A DNA stretch of 64,000 nt from Novosphingobium sp. 9 (lineage in GTDB: Bacteria > Pseudomonadota > Alphaproteobacteria > Sphingomonadales > Sphingomonadaceae), in NCBI RefSeq assembly GCF_025340265.1, contig NZ_CP022707.1, forward strand, positions 2,356,501 to 2,420,500, in the 5' to 3' direction. The notes under the pieces were generated by a model that saw only the letters and a program-made list of their open reading frames with translations, did no database searches and was not told the DNA's origin. The position numbers were made by a program, and so were the translations under genes. Of this stretch, positions 22,667 to 32,771 are shown in pieces (positions within the stretch are counted from its first letter, which is position 1; each line of letters begins with the position of its first letter).

Positions 22667-23898
22667 CTAGATGTCCTTTGCCAGGCGCAGGCCGGTGAAC
22701 TGCCAGCGTTTCTCGGGGGGAAGAAATTGCGGTAACTGGCGCGCGAATGGCCGCGCGGCGTCGCGCAACTGGCGCCCTTGAGCACGCACTGGCCCGACAT
22801 GAACTTGCCGTTGTATTCGCCTACTGCGCCTGCCGCCGGTCGGAAGCGCGGATAGGGAAGATAGGCCGAGCGGGTCCACTGCCAGCAGTCCCCGAACAGC
22901 CCCGACGAACCTGACGGCGCCACGGCTTCTGCTGTGTCCAGTTGAATACCGGCCTGGGGATCGTGATCGCCGGCCATCACTTCCCACTCAAATTCGGTCG
23001 GCAGGCGGTAGCCCGCCCACGTCGCGTAGGCATCGGCCTCGTAAAACGAAATGTGGGCGACCGGCGCATCGGGCAGGCGCTGTTGCATCCCAGCGAGCGT
23101 GAACGCCTGCTCGTCGCGCCAGTAGAGCGGCGCCTCGATCTCCTGCGCGTTGATCCATGCCCAGCCATCGGACAGCCACAGCGCCGGATTGCGATAGCCG
23201 CCATCCGTAATGAACTCGGCCCATTCGCCATTCGTGACGAGCCGCCGCGCAAGCGCAAAGGGCTCAATCACCACCTGATGGCGCGGACCTTCGTTGTCGA
23301 AGCCGAAACCCTCGCCGGAATGCCCGATCGACCTGATCCCTCCATCGCAGCGCCACCAATCGTCGACATCGACAACACAGGTGCGGGGCGTCGATACGGA
23401 AGAATAGGCAGGCGCAAGCGGGTTCAGCGACAGCGCATGCTTGATGTCGGTCAGTAGTAATTCCTGATGCTGCTGCTCATGATTGAGACCAAGCGTGATC
23501 AGATCCGAAAGGTCGTCCCGTTCCAGCAGCCGCTCCATCTCCCGATCGACATGATGGCGGTAATCCAGCACCGCTGCCAGAGAGGGGCGCGTAAGCATGC
23601 CGCGCAGCGGACGCGCGTGCCGTGGCCCTTCTGCCTCGTAATAGGAATTGAACAGAAAGGCCCAGTCCGCATCGAACAGGCGATATCCCGAAACGTGATC
23701 GCGCAGCACGAAAGTCTCGAAGAACCAGGTGGTGTGCGCCAGATGCCACTTCGCAGGGGAGGCATCCGGCATCGACTGTACCGTGGCATCGGCGTCCGAG
23801 AGCGGCTCGGCAAGTGCCTGCGAAAGCGCCCTTACCGCCCGAAAGCGCTCAAGCGCGGCGCTGCGGGGCGCGCGCGATGTTTCCAGTACAGTCGCCAT
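22667..23898 (-). CDS. egtB: Ergothioneine synthase EgtB (hercynine sulfoxide synthase), frameshifted near its end
   Basis: Non-haem iron enzyme that joins hercynine with a thiol (gamma-glutamylcysteine or cysteine) using oxygen. The N-terminal DinB-like domain supplies the metal ligands (WHLAHTTWFFE and GLNHEQQHQELLL). The C-terminal formylglycine-generating-enzyme-like domain has GYRLPTEFEWEVMA, WQWTRSAYLPYPRF and GEYNGKFMSGQ. Near 22715-22720 the frame breaks in a run of six Gs (plus strand). One more base restores NFFPPEKRWQFTGLRLAKDI with a stop three bases before egtD, giving 1233 nt and 410 residues. Without it the last residues are garbled and the gene runs into egtD. This is most likely an assembly error, because the rest of the protein is well preserved. 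Confidence 0.9.
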
Positions 23899-24079
23899 GC
23901 CTTCGTAACGGCAAGGGGCCGGATAAGATGCATGCCCTGCTCAACATTCTGTCACTCGGCGCCTTTGTGCGATGGATTGCTCCATAAGAAGGGCTGGCAG
24001 AGCCACATAGCGGAACCGCTCACGCGTGCATCATGTTACGATCGCGACAATCACAACCGCGATCCGAGATGTTCCACGC

Positions 24080-24232
24080 ATGAACCCTCACACCACATCC
24101 AATGAAGCAGGGGCACAGGAACAAGTCATGTCCCCGGACGCCTTCCGCATGATCATGGCATCGTGGGCAACGCATCGTGCGGACATCAAGCGCGCCTGTG
24201 GCCGGATTCTGCAAAGGCGGAAAGACATCTAA
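24080..24232 (+). CDS. Possible small hypothetical protein
   Basis: A 50-codon frame beginning MNPHTTSNEAGAQEQV and ending in a basic tail (KRACGRILQRRKDI), in the otherwise gene-free gap between egtB and the topoisomerase gene. No recognised domain, membrane segment or strong ribosome site. The opposite strand has a cysteine-rich frame of similar length, so codon choice cannot be settled by eye. It may be spurious; the rest of the gap (23899-24079) shows nothing clear. Confidence 0.25.
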   Translation: MNPHTTSNEAGAQEQVMSPDAFRMIMASWATHRADIKRACGRILQRRKDI

Positions 24233-24307
24233 GCAGTGTGGGCAATGAAAATCGCACGGCCGGTCCTAGGCTAAGGAACGCGACGCGCCGTTACGCCTTG
24301 AGCATGT

Positions 24308-25414
24308 ATGGCCAAGGCAGGAAAATCGGAACAGCGGTATGACGGCGGCATCGTCGATCCCCGCGAAGCTGCGGAAAACGCGGGGCTCATCTACGTCTCG
24401 GACGAGAGCAAAGGCATAACCCGCACACCCTATCGCGGGCGCTTTCGCTACCACGACACCCGAGGCCATCTGATAAAGGACGAGAAGAAACTGCAACGGC
24501 TGGCGGCTCTGGCCGTTCCGCCCGCCTATACCGATGTCTGGATATGTTCCCGCCCCAACGGCCACCTGCAGGCAACCGGACGGGACGCGAAGGGCCGCAA
24601 GCAATACCGCTATCATCCGCTTTTTCGCGAAGTCCGCGACAGCACGAAATACGAGCACATGCTCGATTTCGCGCGGGCCTTGCCGGCCATCCGCAGCCGT
24701 ATCGCGTCCGATCTCTCCCGGCGCGGCCTGCCCAAAGAGAAAGTTCTCGCCGCCGTGGTTCACCTGCTGGAGAGCACGATGATCCGCATCGGCAACAGCG
24801 ATTACGCCAGACAGAACAAGAGCTATGGCCTGACCACGCTGCGCGATCGCCACGTCACGGTGAACGGCTCGGAACTGCGCTTCCGTTTCAAGGGCAAGAG
24901 CGGCAAGCAGTGGAACCTGAAACTGAAAGACCGGCGCATTGCCGCGATCGTCAAACGCAGCCAGGACCTGCCGGGCCAGCACCTGTTCCAGTATATCGAC
25001 GAAGATGGGCAGGAATGCGAAGTGACTTCCGGCGATATCAATACCTATCTGGGAGAGATATCCGGCCCCCGGATCACCGCGAAGGATTTCCGCACCTGGA
25101 ACGGAACCGTGCTCGCCGCAATGGCGCTGGCGGAATACGAAAAGGTGGATAGCGAGGCTGCTGCCAAGCGCAATGTCCGCAGCGCGATCGAAGCCGTCGC
25201 CGCCCGGTTGGGCAATACGCCTACTGTTTGCCGCAAGTGCTATATCCACCCCGAGATCTTCGAGAGTTACCTGAACAACGAACTGGTGCTCGAAACCAGA
25301 AACGCCGTTGAGACGGAACTGCGCGAAGATGTCACGACCCTGCGCCCGGAAGAAGCCGTCGTTCTGGCCTTTCTGCAACGCCGCCTTGAGCGCAAGGCCC
25401 ATGGCCGGGCATGA
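24308..25414 (+). CDS. DNA topoisomerase IB (poxvirus-type)
   Basis: A 368-residue type IB topoisomerase that relaxes supercoils by transient 3'-phosphotyrosine linkage. The N-terminal domain has GLIYVSDESKGITR and VPPAYTDVWICSRPNGHLQATGRDAKGRKQYRYH. The catalytic domain contains ESTMIRIGNSDYA, SYGLTTLRDRHV, the conserved KDFRTWNGT segment with the active-site Arg, and the nucleophile Tyr in CRKCYIHP. Length matches the bacterial family. These enzymes are scattered in bacteria and are not essential, unlike topoisomerase IA or gyrase. Its stop overlaps the next ATG by four bases, which couples it unexpectedly to a transporter gene. Confidence 0.93.
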   Translation: MAKAGKSEQRYDGGIVDPREAAENAGLIYVSDESKGITRTPYRGRFRYHDTRGHLIKDEKKLQRLAALAVPPAYTDVWICSRPNGHLQATGRDAKGRKQYRYHPLFREVRDSTKYEHMLDFARALPAIRSRIASDLSRRGLPKEKVLAAVVHLLESTMIRIGNSDYARQNKSYGLTTLRDRHVTVNGSELRFRFKGKSGKQWNLKLKDRRIAAIVKRSQDLPGQHLFQYIDEDGQECEVTSGDINTYLGEISGPRITAKDFRTWNGTVLAAMALAEYEKVDSEAAAKRNVRSAIEAVAARLGNTPTVCRKCYIHPEIFESYLNNELVLETRNAVETELREDVTTLRPEEAVVLAFLQRRLERKAHGRA

Positions 25415-26691
25415 CGACGCACGAGGCCGCCAGCGTTTCGAAAATGTCGATCATCGTCGCGGCGCTGTCGACAATCGTCGAATGGTACGATTTCACGCTT
25501 TACCTCTACTTCGCAACGGTGATTTCCCGCGTGTTCTTCGGTCAGGGCAACGCCGCTCTTGCCTCCACATTGGGGGGCTTCGCGGTGGCCTATCTCATGC
25601 GTCCTCTGGGCGCCGCGGTGTTCGGCCATATCGGCGATCGCTTCGGTCGTCGGCGCATGATGCTGATCTCCATGGGATTGATGAGCCTTGCCATGCTGGC
25701 CACCGCCTGCCTGCCGACCCGTGCGATGATAGGCCATATGGCGGGCATTCTGCTGGTCGTTCTGCGCTGTGCGATGGGGTTCTCGGTCGGCGGTGAATAT
25801 ACCGGCGTGGTCGCGTATCTGCTGGAAAGCGCACCTTCCCATCGCCGAGGCCTTGTCACGTCCCTTGCCGCAGCGGCGAGCGAAGTTGGCGGACTGCTGG
25901 CAGCGGCCGTCTGCACCATCACGGTCAGCCTCATGAGCCCGCAGGCGCTGACCGACTGGGGCTGGCGCATACCCTTTTTCCTTGGCGCCCTGCTTGCAGT
26001 GGGACTTTGGATCGCTCGTTCGTTCATCGAGGAAACTCCAACGTTCCAGCAGCAGGTCGCAACCGGTCGCACGCCACGTAACCCGTTATTCGACGCCCTG
26101 CGCCATCATCGCCGGGCGATTGCCCAGGGCTTTGCCATCTCCGCGCTGGGTTCGATCACCTATTACATCGGCATAACCTACGTCCCCACATTCCTGACCC
26201 ATATCGGCAGAATGCAGGAAGTCGCCGCCTTGCGGCTCTCCACGGCAGCCGCGCTCGCCGTGATTGCGATAACGCCATTGGTCGGCATCGCCGCTGACCG
26301 GATCGGGCGCAGACCCGTCCTTCTCACGGTGTGCCTTTGCGCAATCCCGCTGCCCATCGCCCTCTTCGCCACAATGAGCGGAAACAGTTCCAGTCTGATC
26401 TTGGGCTCGGTTCTACTTCTGGCCGTGCTTGGCGGCGCTGTCAGTGCCGTCGGCGCAGTGACAACCGCAGAGCTTTTTCCCACTGCAAGCCGGCTCAGCG
26501 GACTGGCCATCGGCGCTACTGGCGCCACAGCCATTTTCGGGGGACTCGCACCTTACACCGCGCAACTGCTGAGTGATAAGCTAAGCGCTCCTTTGGTTCC
26601 CGGCATGATGATTGCATTCGTAGCGATCGTCGTCCTTCCCATTTTACTTGGCATGAGCGAGACTGGACTTTCGAACCGTACGGCAGTGTAA
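25411..26691 (+). CDS. MFS transporter, metabolite:H+ symporter (MHS) family
   Basis: A 426-residue, twelve-helix symporter. The MHS signatures are clear: STIVEWYDFTLYLYFATV at the first helix, RPLGAAVFGHIGDRFGRRR at the loop 2-3 motif, and GFSVGGEYTGVVAYLLESAP in helix 4. Relatives such as ProP, KgtP and ShiA import osmolytes, oxoglutarate or other organic acids; the substrate here cannot be told from sequence. The ATG overlaps the topoisomerase stop (ATGA), so the two genes are coupled. It is convergent with the LysR gene, with about 130 bases of gene-free sequence between them that includes CCGATATCGG at 26788. Confidence 0.88.
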   Translation: MTTHEAASVSKMSIIVAALSTIVEWYDFTLYLYFATVISRVFFGQGNAALASTLGGFAVAYLMRPLGAAVFGHIGDRFGRRRMMLISMGLMSLAMLATACLPTRAMIGHMAGILLVVLRCAMGFSVGGEYTGVVAYLLESAPSHRRGLVTSLAAAASEVGGLLAAAVCTITVSLMSPQALTDWGWRIPFFLGALLAVGLWIARSFIEETPTFQQQVATGRTPRNPLFDALRHHRRAIAQGFAISALGSITYYIGITYVPTFLTHIGRMQEVAALRLSTAAALAVIAITPLVGIAADRIGRRPVLLTVCLCAIPLPIALFATMSGNSSSLILGSVLLLAVLGGAVSAVGAVTTAELFPTASRLSGLAIGATGATAIFGGLAPYTAQLLSDKLSAPLVPGMMIAFVAIVVLPILLGMSETGLSNRTAV

Positions 26692-26823
26692 AATCGAGAA
26701 TCCCTATCCCTTTCCGATCAAGGGCTACATACGAAAGATCACCGGACGCCCCTTGAAGAACATATATCCTCCTCGGGTAGAATTTCCCCGATATCGGAAT
26801 GAAAATGCAAATCAAACGGAGGC

Positions 26824-27717
26824 TCAGCCGCGAAAGCGCAGGGCCTCCACCAGCAGCGTGAAAGCGGCCTTGGGCTGACGCCTGCTGGGATAATAGAGGT
26901 GGTAGCCGGTAAACGGCGGCGTCCAGTCTTCCAGCACCCTCTCCAATCGCCCTGCCGCAACATATTGCGCGACGTAATCCTCCGGCACGAAGCAGATACC
27001 GAAACCGTCCAGCGACGCCTGGATGATCAGATCGACATTGTTCGACGTGAAACTGCCTTCGACCCGCACGTTCAGCTCGCGGCTCTCCCGCTCCAGTTCC
27101 CAGGCATAGAGCCCCCCCGATGTCACCATGCGCAGATTGATGCAGCGGTGGCCGGCCAGATCCTGCGGAACGACGGGATAGCCATGCTGTGTAAAATAAC
27201 CGGGCGCCGCCACTGCCGCCATACGCAGGTCCGGTCCGATCCTTACCGCGATCATGTCCCGCGCCACCTGCTCGCCCAGACGCACACCGGCATCGAAACG
27301 ATCTGCAACGATGTCCCGCAGGCCGGAATCGACGCTGATCTCGACCTCGATCTCGGGGTAATCGCGCATGAGCCCAGCGACGGCAGGCCACAGCACGGTC
27401 TTGCTGGCATGCGAGGGGGCGGTGATACGGATCAAACCGGAAGGCCGTTCACGCAATTCGCCGATCTGGTCAAGCTCGCCCTCGATCTGCGCGAAGGCAG
27501 GAATGAGCCCTGCCAGCAGGCGTTCTCCGACGTCGGTAGGCGATACGCTGCGCGTCGTGCGCGACAGCAATCGCACGCCCAGCCGCGTCTCCAGACGCCG
27601 CAGCTTGTGGCTGAGCGCGGACTGCGACAGCCCCATCCGGTTGGCAGCCTTGGTGAAACTGCGCTCCTCCGCCACCGCGATGAAGGCGTTCAGGTCGATC
27701 AGGTCATCGCGCTGCAT
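26824..27717 (-). CDS. LysR-family transcriptional regulator
   Basis: A 297-residue regulator with an N-terminal winged helix-turn-helix (LNAFIAVAEERSFTKAANRMGLSQSALSHKLRRLE, given here in pieces: FIAVAEERSFTKAA, LSQSALSHKL) and a C-terminal effector domain (LIRITAPSHASKTVLWP, GICFVPEDYVAQ). The family usually controls a divergently transcribed neighbour. Here that is an aldo/keto reductase 120 bases away, with LysR-type palindromes in the gap. Similar LysR/AKR pairs respond to aldehydes or quinones, but the effector cannot be inferred. Confidence 0.92.
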   Translation of the reverse strand: MQRDDLIDLNAFIAVAEERSFTKAANRMGLSQSALSHKLRRLETRLGVRLLSRTTRSVSPTDVGERLLAGLIPAFAQIEGELDQIGELRERPSGLIRITAPSHASKTVLWPAVAGLMRDYPEIEVEISVDSGLRDIVADRFDAGVRLGEQVARDMIAVRIGPDLRMAAVAAPGYFTQHGYPVVPQDLAGHRCINLRMVTSGGLYAWELERESRELNVRVEGSFTSNNVDLIIQASLDGFGICFVPEDYVAQYVAAGRLERVLEDWTPPFTGYHLYYPSRRQPKAAFTLLVEALRFRG

Positions 27718-27723
27718 TGATGA

Positions 27724-28821
<1,098 letters not shown>

Positions 28822-28905
28822 TCGTCCCGGCCGGCGATCGAGACCTCTGCCTTCCCCGGCCCTTCTCTCGCCGGCCGAACCTCCCATAACCAAAGGAATA
28901 TCACC

Positions 28906-29316
28906 ATGAAACTGATCCGCAACGGCACCCAGCCCTCGGTCAAGGGGCCAGCCGAATACTTCACCGGGCAGGTCCGCATCGACACCCCGTTCCAGGCTAT
29001 GGCGCCGGGGCGCGCAGGCGGCGCCATCGTCACCTTCGAGCCCGGCGCCCGTACGGCCTGGCACACCCATCCGCTCGGCCAGATTCTGCTCGTAACCTCA
29101 GGCACGGGATGGAGGCAGTGCGAAGGCGAACCCAAAGTCGAGATCCGCGCAGGCGATGTCATTTGCTGCCCTGCGGGTCATCGCCATTGGCATGGCGCCA
29201 CGCCCACCACGGCCATGACCCATGTCGCCATCGCCGAGATATTCGAAGGCCGCGCGGTCGACTGGCTGGAGCATGTCAGCGACGAGGACTATCTGGCCGG
29301 CGAGGCTGAACGCTGA
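28906..29316 (+). CDS. Cupin-domain protein (mandelonitrile lyase-like)
   Basis: A 136-residue single-domain cupin. The first metal motif is [18 protein letters not shown] and the second is [11 protein letters not shown], supplying the usual His ligands. The sequence resembles small bacterial cupins related to (R)-mandelonitrile lyase and to proteins annotated as carboxymuconolactone-decarboxylase partners; its true reaction is unknown. AAAGGA sits before the ATG. It follows the aldo/keto reductase by 84 bases and is probably in the same LysR-controlled unit, which would suit a role in aldehyde or oxidative-stress metabolism. Confidence 0.75.
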   Translation: MKLIRNGTQPSVKGPAEYFTGQVRIDTPFQAMAPGRAGGAIVTFEPGARTAWHTHPLGQILLVTSGTGWRQCEGEPKVEIRAGDVICCPAGHRHWHGATPTTAMTHVAIAEIFEGRAVDWLEHVSDEDYLAGEAER

Positions 29317-29370
29317 GAGCCCGTTTGGAAATTCGGCATAGCCGAATTTGGCGGCACCAGCCCTCTCCCC
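29315..29370 (+). repeat. Partial copy of a dispersed palindromic element with a perfect 9-bp hairpin
   Basis: This segment matches the left part of the longer element at about 33361-33416 with only about five differences. It contains AAATTCGGC-ata-GCCGAATTT (29329-29349) and then GGCGGCACCAGCCCTCTC. It starts at the cupin stop codon and ends just before the next gene, so it may also act as a terminator or mRNA stabiliser between them. The right half of the element is missing. Confidence 0.75.
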
Positions 29371-29381
29371 CATCCGATACG

Positions 29382-30638
29382 ATGACCACATATCCCATGA
29401 CACAGGCTGCTTCCGCTCCCTCTCAGGCACCCGGTACATCCGAGCCCGCCGTCACCTCCCATGGCTGGCGCGTGCTCGGCATTCTCAGCGCGCTGATGGG
29501 CTTCGCGTCGATCTCGACCGACCTCTATCTCCCTGCCATGCCTGCCATGGCCCATGCGCTGCACGCCGATGTCGGCACCACCGAATGGACCGTCACCAGC
29601 TATCTGATCGGCTTCAGCCTTGGGCAACTGGTCTGGGGGCCGGTGGGTGATCGCCACGGGCGCCGCATCCCGGTGCTGCTGGGCATCGCCCTGTTTGCGC
29701 TGGGATCAGCGGGCTGTGCGCTGGGGACAACGATCTGGGCGGTGATCGCCGCGCGCATACTTCAGGCCATCGGCGCATCTGCGGGCGTCGTGCTGGGGCG
29801 AGCCATGGTGCGCGACCTCTATCAGGGCACCCGCGCCGCCAGCATGATGTCCACACTGATGACCATCATGGCGGTGGCACCTCTGATTGGGCCCTTCGTG
29901 GGCGGGCAGGTATTGCTGGTGGCAGGCTGGCGCGCGATCTTCTGGCTGCTGGTGGCCGTCGGCCTCGTGACGACATACGCCATCACGACATTGCCCGAGA
30001 CCTTGCCGGTATCGCGACGCCATGACGTGCCGCTGATCCGCGCCCTGACCGGTTACGCCACCTTGCTGAAGAACCGCAGCATTCTCGCGTATATCGGGAT
30101 GGGCGCGTTTTTCTATGCCGGGATGTTCGCCTATGTCGCCGGATCGCCCTTCGCCTATATCACCTATCACCACTTGCCACCGCAATATTACGGGCTGCTG
30201 TTCGGCCTTGGCGTGATCGGCATCATGGCCAGCAACATGGCCAACGCACGGTTTGTTCATCGCTTCGGCACCGATCGCATGCTGATGGCGGGCTGCCTGC
30301 TCGCCGCGCTGTCCGCCGCGTGCATCGCCTTTGCCGCGACAACCGATGCGTTCGGGCTCATCGGTCTGGTGGTGACGCTGTTCTTCTATATTTCGGCGAC
30401 CGGGCTGATCGTGGCAAACTCCATCGCCGGAGCCATGGAACTCGCGCCCGAACGCAGCGGCGCCGTATCGGCGCTGACCGGCGGCCTGCAATACGGCAGC
30501 GGGATCTTCAGTTCGCTGCTGGTAGGCATCCTTGCAGACGGCACCCCTCGCCCGATGGGTTTCATCATCCTGGCGACAAGCCTTGGCAGTCTTGCCTGCG
30601 CCTTCGTTCTGGCCAACGCGAAGAAAGACGCCCGCTGA
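29382..30638 (+). CDS. Bcr/CflA-family multidrug efflux MFS transporter
   Basis: A drug:H+ antiporter of about 418 residues with twelve helices. Helix 1 has ALMGFASISTDLYLPAMPAM, which places it in the DHA1 Bcr/CflA group; the loop 2-3 motif is GPVGDRHGRRIPVLLG and helix 5 has PLIGPFVGGQVL. These pumps export bicyclomycin, chloramphenicol or similar compounds, but the substrate is not inferable. The start chosen is MTTYPMTQ; MTQAAS five codons later is an alternative. It directly follows the partial palindromic element. Confidence 0.88.
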   Translation: MTTYPMTQAASAPSQAPGTSEPAVTSHGWRVLGILSALMGFASISTDLYLPAMPAMAHALHADVGTTEWTVTSYLIGFSLGQLVWGPVGDRHGRRIPVLLGIALFALGSAGCALGTTIWAVIAARILQAIGASAGVVLGRAMVRDLYQGTRAASMMSTLMTIMAVAPLIGPFVGGQVLLVAGWRAIFWLLVAVGLVTTYAITTLPETLPVSRRHDVPLIRALTGYATLLKNRSILAYIGMGAFFYAGMFAYVAGSPFAYITYHHLPPQYYGLLFGLGVIGIMASNMANARFVHRFGTDRMLMAGCLLAALSAACIAFAATTDAFGLIGLVVTLFFYISATGLIVANSIAGAMELAPERSGAVSALTGGLQYGSGIFSSLLVGILADGTPRPMGFIILATSLGSLACAFVLANAKKDAR

Positions 30639-30642
30639 AGCC

Positions 30643-30677
30643 GTTTCCCTGCCCTGCATGACGCAAGGCAGTGAAAC
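30643..30677. terminator. Candidate terminator between convergent efflux and dehydrogenase genes
   Basis: An imperfect hairpin pairs GTTTC-c-CTGCC with GGCAG-t-GAAAC across a 13-base loop, in the 45-base gap between two convergent genes. There is no clear U-tract, so support is positional. Confidence 0.35.
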
Positions 30678-30683
30678 ATCGCA

Positions 30684-31739
30684 TCAGGCCAGCGTCGCCA
30701 TATCGATCACGAACCGATAGCGCACATCGTTCTTCTCAAGCCGTTCGTAGGCTTCGTTCACCCGGTCTGCGGAGATGAGTTCGATATCCGCCACGATGTC
30801 GTGTTCGGCACAGAAGTCGAGCATCTCCTGCGTTTCGGCAATCCCGCCGATGTTCGAGCCAGAGAAACTGCGGCGCCCTTTCACGACATTGAAAGCGCCC
30901 ACCTGCAGCGGCTCATTGGGCAGGCCGACAAGCACCATGCTGCCGTCGATCGCCAGCAGGTTCAGATAGGCATTCACGTCATGCGGCGCCGAAACGGTAT
31001 CGATCAGGATATCGACCCTGGAGGCGAACGCTTTCATCTGATCGGCATCGGTCGAGAGCACCGCTTCGTGTGCCCCAAGGCGCTTCGCATCCTCGACCTT
31101 GCCCTGCGACGTGGTGAAGCACACGACATGTGCGCCCATCGCTCTCGCAATGCGGATCGCGACATGTCCAAGGCCACCGATCCCGACGATACCCACGACC
31201 TTGCCTGCTCCTGCGCCCCAATGCTTGAGCGGTGAATAAACGGTGATCCCGGCGCACAGCAGCGGAGCGCCTGCGGCCGGATCCATTCCCTCGGGCATAT
31301 GCAGGGTATAGGCTTCCTTGCACACATAGGCCTGCGAATAACCGCCGAACGTTACCCCGCCCAGATACTTGTCCGGCGTGTTAAATGACAGGCTGGTGCC
31401 GCCCTCTCCACTGCAGAACTGCTCCAGGTCGCGATGACATGCAGGACACGTACCGCAGGAATCCACGATGCATCCGACGGCGGCCATGTCCCCCACCTTG
31501 AAGCGCTTCACCTCGCTGCCGACAGCGGTAACGCGCCCGACGATCTCATGGCCCGGCACCATCGGATACCGGCTGCCGCCGAAATCGTTGTGCGCCAGAT
31601 GCAGGTCCGAATGGCAGATGCCGCAATAGAGAATATCGAACTGCACATCGTCCGGCTGCAAGTCGCGACGTTCGATGGTCAGCAACTCGATCGGCTGGTC
31701 GGAGCCCTGTGTCCCCAGGGCCTTGATGGAAGTCGGCAT
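30684..31739 (-). CDS. Zinc-dependent alcohol dehydrogenase (YahK/Ahr-like NADPH aldehyde reductase)
   Basis: A 351-residue medium-chain dehydrogenase. Catalytic zinc ligands lie in YCGICHSDLH and GHEIVGRV; the structural zinc site is CGTCPACHRDLEQFC. The nucleotide fold has VGIGGLGHVAIRIARAMG. The cinnamyl-alcohol-dehydrogenase/YahK subgroup reduces a broad range of aldehydes with NADPH. The start MPTSIKALG is used because upstream sequence in the same frame is not protein-like. It stands alone on its strand, convergent with the efflux gene and divergent from an SDR remnant. Confidence 0.9.
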   Translation of the reverse strand: MPTSIKALGTQGSDQPIELLTIERRDLQPDDVQFDILYCGICHSDLHLAHNDFGGSRYPMVPGHEIVGRVTAVGSEVKRFKVGDMAAVGCIVDSCGTCPACHRDLEQFCSGEGGTSLSFNTPDKYLGGVTFGGYSQAYVCKEAYTLHMPEGMDPAAGAPLLCAGITVYSPLKHWGAGAGKVVGIVGIGGLGHVAIRIARAMGAHVVCFTTSQGKVEDAKRLGAHEAVLSTDADQMKAFASRVDILIDTVSAPHDVNAYLNLLAIDGSMVLVGLPNEPLQVGAFNVVKGRRSFSGSNIGGIAETQEMLDFCAEHDIVADIELISADRVNEAYERLEKNDVRYRFVIDMATLA

Positions 31740-31989
31740 AAGCATCCTTGAAATCGAAATGGAACGATCACAGCCCGCTTCCCGCAGGCGGCTGGCATGT
31801 CCGAATCGCTTCGAATGCCTTCGATGATCGCGGTCGCGACCTGCGACTGCCGCGACAGAGTAGGTGGAGTGGTCGCAGCCGATAATGCGGCGCTTTTGGC
31901 ATGAGCCTATCAACCACATTCATGAAACAGGATTGCACCTGGGCGAGACAGCGGATTTTCACAGGGGCGCAAGCGCCTGTATGGGGCAT

Positions 31990-32254
31990 GCGCGGTGCCT
32001 GCATAAATGCGATCAGAGCTGGGATCGTCATCACCCCGCTGGCGCGGCACGAGCTTACCGGGCCGCGCGCTGACTATTATAACCGCATGATCCAGGGCAG
32101 TCCCGTGGGCCGCACCGTAACGCCTGACGAAGTTGCCGCTCTTCGCGCGCTGCTGATGGGACAGGATGGCGCGTTCATTACCGGCAGCGATTTCCTGATG
32201 GATGGCGGCGTTACGGCACCCTGGCTTTACGGCGACCTGAAGCCCTCTGCCTGA
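31990..32254 (+). pseudogene. SDR oxidoreductase remnant (C-terminal third only)
   Basis: The frame encodes INAIRAGIVITPLARHEL, SPVGRTVTPDEVAALRALL and GAFITGSDFLMDGGVTAPW, which is the C-terminal part of a classical short-chain dehydrogenase. The Rossmann nucleotide motif and the catalytic Ser and YxxxK are absent; upstream (31740-31990) the sequence no longer resembles an SDR in any frame. An open frame extends up to 31901, but that part is not SDR-like. The fragment cannot be an active reductase and is best read as a deletion remnant next to the alcohol dehydrogenase. Confidence 0.75.
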
Positions 32255-32771
32255 GGCTTCCCCCGCAACACACATCCGGGTCGCCTTCGTGCGGAATCAA
32301 TGGGATAGGTAATAGTCCGTAAATACGAGAAAATATCACCGATATCGATGTAATTTGACCTTTCTTCCGGCGGTCCACCTGCATGGAGCAGCGCCAAAAG
32401 GCGCCTGCTGCGCAGCGGAAAACCAAGGCAGATGAAGCCTCTGACATTACCGCGACCGATTTTGTCGCTTTCTCTGCCCCATCCCGGCAGCGACACCCCC
32501 CAAGGATTCCGCAAAGGATAAAACCCCTCCGATCCTGACAAAGAGAATATCACCGTTTCGGATTTAGCTCCGCGCGACGACTGCGCTGCACAATGCATAA
32601 TCGGCGACAGGCTCACGATTTCATCGAGACGGCCGGGATGCCGCTACCGCACTGCGGTGTCCTCCGTTTCGAGTCCGTATCGGGACAACTGCATTATCTG
32701 AGCATTATCTGAAAAGCGCATTGCCGCGCAGTTGCCGGGGGGCGGCTATCGGCAATGTACGGGGGACAGGC
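32255..32771. other. 517-bp stretch without a recognisable gene
   Basis: No frame here has family features or a good start. The part around 32300-32360 is AT-rich and includes CGATATCG (32340-32347), similar to the palindromes at 17759 and 26788. The region probably holds the promoter of the MarR-like gene and decayed sequence downstream of the SDR remnant. Confidence 0.4.

Noticed and set aside
24020..24214. Minus-strand cysteine-rich frame (MRCPRCHDH, CPCFIGCG)
   Set aside because: It looks zinc-ribbon-like but lacks a regular knuckle spacing and a ribosome site, and overlaps another weak frame; it cannot be supported.
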